NCBI GenBank assembly: GCA_051453625.1
Contig: JBOZIK010000001.1
Coordinates: 259,373,077 to 259,425,438, forward strand
Length of the DNA: 52,362 nt
DNA from: Welwitschia mirabilis
Taxonomy: Eukaryota > Gnetophyta > Gnetopsida > Welwitschiales
Direction: 5' to 3'
Shown: in pieces, positions 48,800 to 52,362 of the stretch
How the letters are laid out: each line of letters opens with the position of its first letter
How positions within the stretch are numbered: the first letter of the stretch is position 1
Notes under the pieces: generated by a model
The model's input: only the letters and a program-made list of their open reading frames with translations
The model's database searches: none
Told to the model about the DNA's origin: nothing
Made by a program: the position numbers and the translations under genes

Positions 48800-49310
48800 T
48801 CTTAAGATAATTTCTTATGATATGACCCTTTTTGTAATAGTGATGATAAATTAATCCATTTTAATTTGAACTAATTGACCATGATTTTGTTTGAGGTGAT
48901 CATGGATATTATGCCATGAAGGTTACCCATTGAGCGATAATAAAAATCTTTCATTTTGTTTTATATAATATTTGATTTTTTGATATGCCTCCTATGGTGA
49001 TTTGGGTTCTAGTAGGTAAATAAGATTCCATAATTGGAGCAGAAGGGTTCTAATAAAATCATTAGCTAGTTGCTCTAGGTCTCACTATGTTTGAAATTTC
49101 ATCAACATTTGGAATTCTTCCATATGTTCATCAACATTTTTCATCCTAAGCTGTAATCATTTAAACTGCATTCTTCTATCTTTGATAAAGTATTCTAAAA
49201 TGAAAGACTTCTTGAATTACTTCATGAATTCGTTTCACTCAACATAATCAAATGACTCCATCACAATGTAGTATCACCTATCAAGAACATTGCTACACAT
49301 CTACTTCATA
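48800..49310 (-). pseudogene. Ty3/gypsy gag remnant with destroyed zinc knuckle
   Basis: On the minus strand: VMESFDYVE, stop, NEFMK, stop, FKKSFILEYFIKDRRMQFK, LRMKNVDEHMEEFQMLMKF and DLEQLANDFIRTLL. This fits the capsid part of plant gypsy Gag, where the pattern is a FLP.Y...L...L..L.QG..SV.EY...F..L motif followed by ....RF..GL. About 60 codons later comes YHHYYKKGHIIRNY (48807-48848): the zinc-knuckle spacing with all three cysteines replaced by tyrosine. Stops break the frame. No pol is recognisable at lower coordinates. Confidence 0.65.
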
Positions 49311-50020
49311 GACTAATGTTACTATTTTTTTAAACTAAAATGTTTTTTAATGTATTATAATCATTTTAAATCCTCTTCATAATATCTCCTGTTTTTAGAA
49401 TACATGAAAATTTAAAGTTTCTTTACATACACTAACATATCTTAATCTTCTATAATACTATCTTTTATTATTTTAGGAGAATTGTGGATCTGACATTTTT
49501 ACACTTGCCTATTTATGTCTTCTAATACTTTTTGTTTGGATGACTGGGCGGATTCACTTTTCAAATTCTATTTTTTTTTCATTCTGTGCTTGAACGGATT
49601 GCTCAACTCATGATTTAAGCTCTCTAATTGGTTGCTCCCCTGATCTTCCTCCTAGTGCTTAAAGGATGGATTCAAGTTTATCATTCAAGATTTTTGTAAA
49701 GCCTTGACATTCACATAATTAATGTTTAACCATTGTTGATTTTCTATCATCTATTATTCTAAGGAATTAATGTAGGCATTTACATGATCTTTCATGATTC
49801 ACTAACATATGCATTATCGTGAGGCCATCTAAGCTTCTTTGTGCATGTCATGTCATGTTTATAGAATGGAAGTTAGTTATCTTGGCATTTTATGAGTTGG
49901 AAAAGATGTAACTAACTTCTAATTTAATCATATGACATGTATTGGTAAATGATACTAATTAATAATTTAAAAATAAATAAATAAAAGTACTAGTAAGCCC
50001 TATTGTATTCTAGGACTAAT
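49311..50020. other. Stretch between gag remnant and tandem array
   Basis: By position this would be the 5' part of gag and the leader of the minus-strand gypsy remnant. The minus strand around 49500-49780 has short open runs rich in K, S and R, but nothing I can assign. Confidence 0.4.
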
Positions 50021-51060
50021 GATGTTAGCGTTTAGAAGGCCTGCATTAGTAGTGTAACTCCCTATACATTTTCAAGGCTAATGATATCATCATTATGTTA
50101 GTACTATAACATCCTATATTAATTCAATTGATGATGTCCATCTAGGAGGCTTGCATTAGTAATGTCACACCCTATACATTTTTAAGACTCATGATGTCAG
50201 CATGATATTAGTAATATAGCATTCTATAGTAACCAATTGATGATGTTAATATCCAAAAGTCTTACATCAGTAGTGTAGCATCCTATAGATTTCTAAGACT
50301 AATGATGTTTGCATGATATCAGCAATGTGGTGTCCTATAGTAATTAATGATGTTAGCATCTAAGAGGCCTACATTAGTAGGGTCATGTCATAAACATTTT
50401 TAAGGTTGTTAATGTTAGGATAATGATAGCAATGTAGCACCTTATAGTAATCCAATTGATGATGTTAGCATCCATGAGGCCCACATCAGTAGTGTGGTGC
50501 CTTATACATTTCCAAGACTGATGATTTTAGCACGATGCCAATAGTGTGATGTCCTCTAGTAATTTGATTAATGATTTCAACATCCAGAACTATGACACCT
50601 TATACATTTTTAAGACTAATGATACTAGCATGATATTAGTAGTGTGATGCCCTATAATAATCAAGTTAATTATGTTATCATTTAGAAAGTCTGCATTAGC
50701 AGTGTAGCATCCTATACATTTTTAGGTCTAATGATGTTAGCATGATGCTAGTAGTGTGGTGCCCTTCAGTAATTTTAATGATTGTGTTACCACCTAAAAG
50801 GTCTACATTAGTAGTATAATGCCCTATACATTTTTAAGATGTTAGCATGATGTTAGTAGTATGATATCCTATAGTGATTTANNNNNNNNNNNNNNNNNNN
50901 NNNNNNNNNNNNNNNNNNNNNNNNNNNNNNNTACGTTTTCAAAACTAATGATGTCAACATGATGTCAGGACTATAATGTCCTATAGTAATTTAGTTGATA
51001 ATGTCAAGTAGTATAGTGCCTTATACATATTCAAGATTGATGGTATTAGTCCTATAGCTA
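50021..51060. repeat. Tandem array of about 110-bp units
   Basis: The phrase GATGTTAGCATC..GAGGCC then CATTAGTAGTGTAGC.CCCTATACATTTT.AAGACTAATGATG recurs with unit starts near 50021, 50133, 50242, 50349, 50461, 50573, 50671, 50784 and 50998, so the period is 98-113 bp over nine or more units. Each unit seems to be made of two related halves, because GATGTTAGCA and TTAGTAGTGTGGTGCCCTATA appear in both. Units differ at many positions. A gap of 50 N (50882-50931) interrupts the array, which lies about 700 bp from the gypsy gag remnant. Confidence 0.9.
50882..50931. other. Assembly gap, 50 N
   Basis: Falls inside the tandem array, probably because the repeat units confused the assembler. Confidence 0.9.
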
Positions 51061-52362
51061 TCATATCAACTCAAACCTTACTGTCACATCGTTAAATACT
51101 TAGGATTCTTAGTTTTCTTCTATCAATATGAGGGGAGGATGTTTATTTATCTCCTCATATTTTCTTGGTACTTTGACCTCTTGATCCAAAGATAATGTTT
51201 AGTATTTTTTTTCTTTTAATACTTTACTTTATTTTCTTAGTAAAAATATTTTCATTCACTGGTGCCTTGTCATTTTTCTACATGTTGTTTTCCTTTCATT
51301 TACCTTCTTGTCCTCATAGATTATTATTTTTCTTCATTCCTTCTTCTCAAGTATGTCTTGAAAATCTTTTCTTGATATAATATGGTTTAATTTAAATCTC
51401 ACATTTGCTAATGAGAAGCTCTATAACCTATTGAATCAAGAGGAATTTGCTAGGATAATAAATGCAAATATTTTTATCTTCTATTTTTTTTGTCATTTTA
51501 ATTTTTATTCATCGAAAATATTTATGATTTTGAATTTGATTTATACTTATTTTAATCCTTAAACTCATTCCTTTATCCATCCTAAATATGAACTATTTCA
51601 TATTTATCCTTTTGCTATTCAAAGTACTTTTACTCTCTTTAGTGAAAATTGTGTTCCTAAAAAGGTTTTTATTTTTGAACTAGAGACTTTAGGTTTTTTT
51701 TTAAAACCACTTATTATGACTTTGTAAATGTAAAGATCCATTTTCATAGGTGTCATGGTGTTCCTCTTAAGTCTATGTCCATTTCTTATTATGCTATCTT
51801 AAGATTATTAATTGCTAGATGTGGGTTTGTTCTTTCCCATTCCTTACAACTCTTGAGTATGCTATCTATGTTTTATCATTTTCATTAGATATAAAAGTCT
51901 TATTTTATTAAGTATTTATACTAAACTCATCTCTTCACTTTGTAAAGCCAAGAAAAGTTTTAATTCAGGTACCCTGACTTGTGAGGAAGTCCTACCTTCT
52001 TTATATTTTTCCTTTCGTAGAGGAATTTCCTTTGTAAATATTAAACAACTTGAGCTTTCTCATGATGTAACAATGCCTTTTTATTCTCTTCTTATCATCC
52101 ATTTCCATGAAACTACCTGTTGCAGTGTGAATTTATGCAATCGTGAAGTCCTTATGTAAACCTGTAAATGATATAACTCGTAAAAAGACATACACTAGTA
52201 TAGACGGGAGTTCACCCAAATGTCATAATTCCAACGAAGGCACTAAGCTCAGAGTTAGAGAATTGATTTCCAAGGGTAGTTTTGATATTTATCTTTTACT
52301 TAACTGAAAATAAATAGTAAGTAAATGCAATGCAAAATAAAGATACGATGCAATGAATGGAA
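51061..52362. other. Unassigned AT-rich end of the window
   Basis: T-rich on the plus strand up to about 51700, then mixed. The frame at 51195-51380 is hydrophobic because of T-richness and is not convincing. No motif, long repeat or RNA gene recognised. Confidence 0.5.

Noticed and set aside
1-52362. tRNA, rRNA, CRISPR array or bacterial-type operon
   Set aside because: No cloverleaf, rRNA core or regular spacer-repeat pattern was seen; the tandem array at 50021-51060 has no unique spacers and is a minisatellite.

Overview
The window looks like nuclear DNA of a seed plant: very AT-rich, poor in CpG by eye, and built almost wholly of decayed retrotransposons. I find no intact protein-coding gene, tRNA, rRNA or CRISPR. 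The plant assignment rests on the retroelement lineages (Tat-like, CRM-like and Del/Tekay-like Ty3/gypsy elements, L1-type LINEs), the Met-tRNA primer binding sites and plant-like housekeeping gene fragments. I cannot name the genus.

Region 1 (about 720-21124) is one large Ty3/gypsy element of the Tat type on the minus strand. Its LTRs are the direct repeat at about 720-1927 (3' LTR) and 14565-15254 plus 20605-21124 (5' LTR). A polypurine tract lies beside the 3' LTR. Degraded integrase, an extra RNase H, RT and protease follow in the order expected for Tat elements. Between the gag side and the 5' LTR lies a fragment of the 5' half of an S-adenosylmethionine synthetase coding sequence. The 5' LTR is split by a complete but decayed CRM-like element (15255-20604) with a perfect 5-bp target duplication, so the nesting order is certain.

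Region 2 (about 21128-28362) holds a LINE endonuclease remnant, two long TC microsatellites with assembly gaps, a small tandem duplication and otherwise unassigned AT-rich sequence.

Region 3 (28363-35847) is a second LTR element, on the plus strand, with LTRs of about 1.7 kb and only 3.9 kb between them. It keeps a primer binding site and a Del/Tekay-like 3' edge but no recognisable pol domains. Instead it carries fragments of two unrelated host genes, HSP90 (plus strand) and elongation factor 2 (minus strand).

Region 4 (35848-52362) has a minus-strand L1-type LINE (about 36600-39420), a plus-strand LINE RT remnant (about 41960-43250), a gypsy gag remnant with a destroyed zinc knuckle (about 48800-49310) and a tandem array of about 110-bp units (50021-51060).

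The main result is that three fragments of highly expressed host genes sit inside two different LTR elements, and none looks like an ordinary 3'-anchored processed pseudogene. Nine runs of N interrupt the window; some are flanked by duplicated sequence that is probably an assembly artefact.
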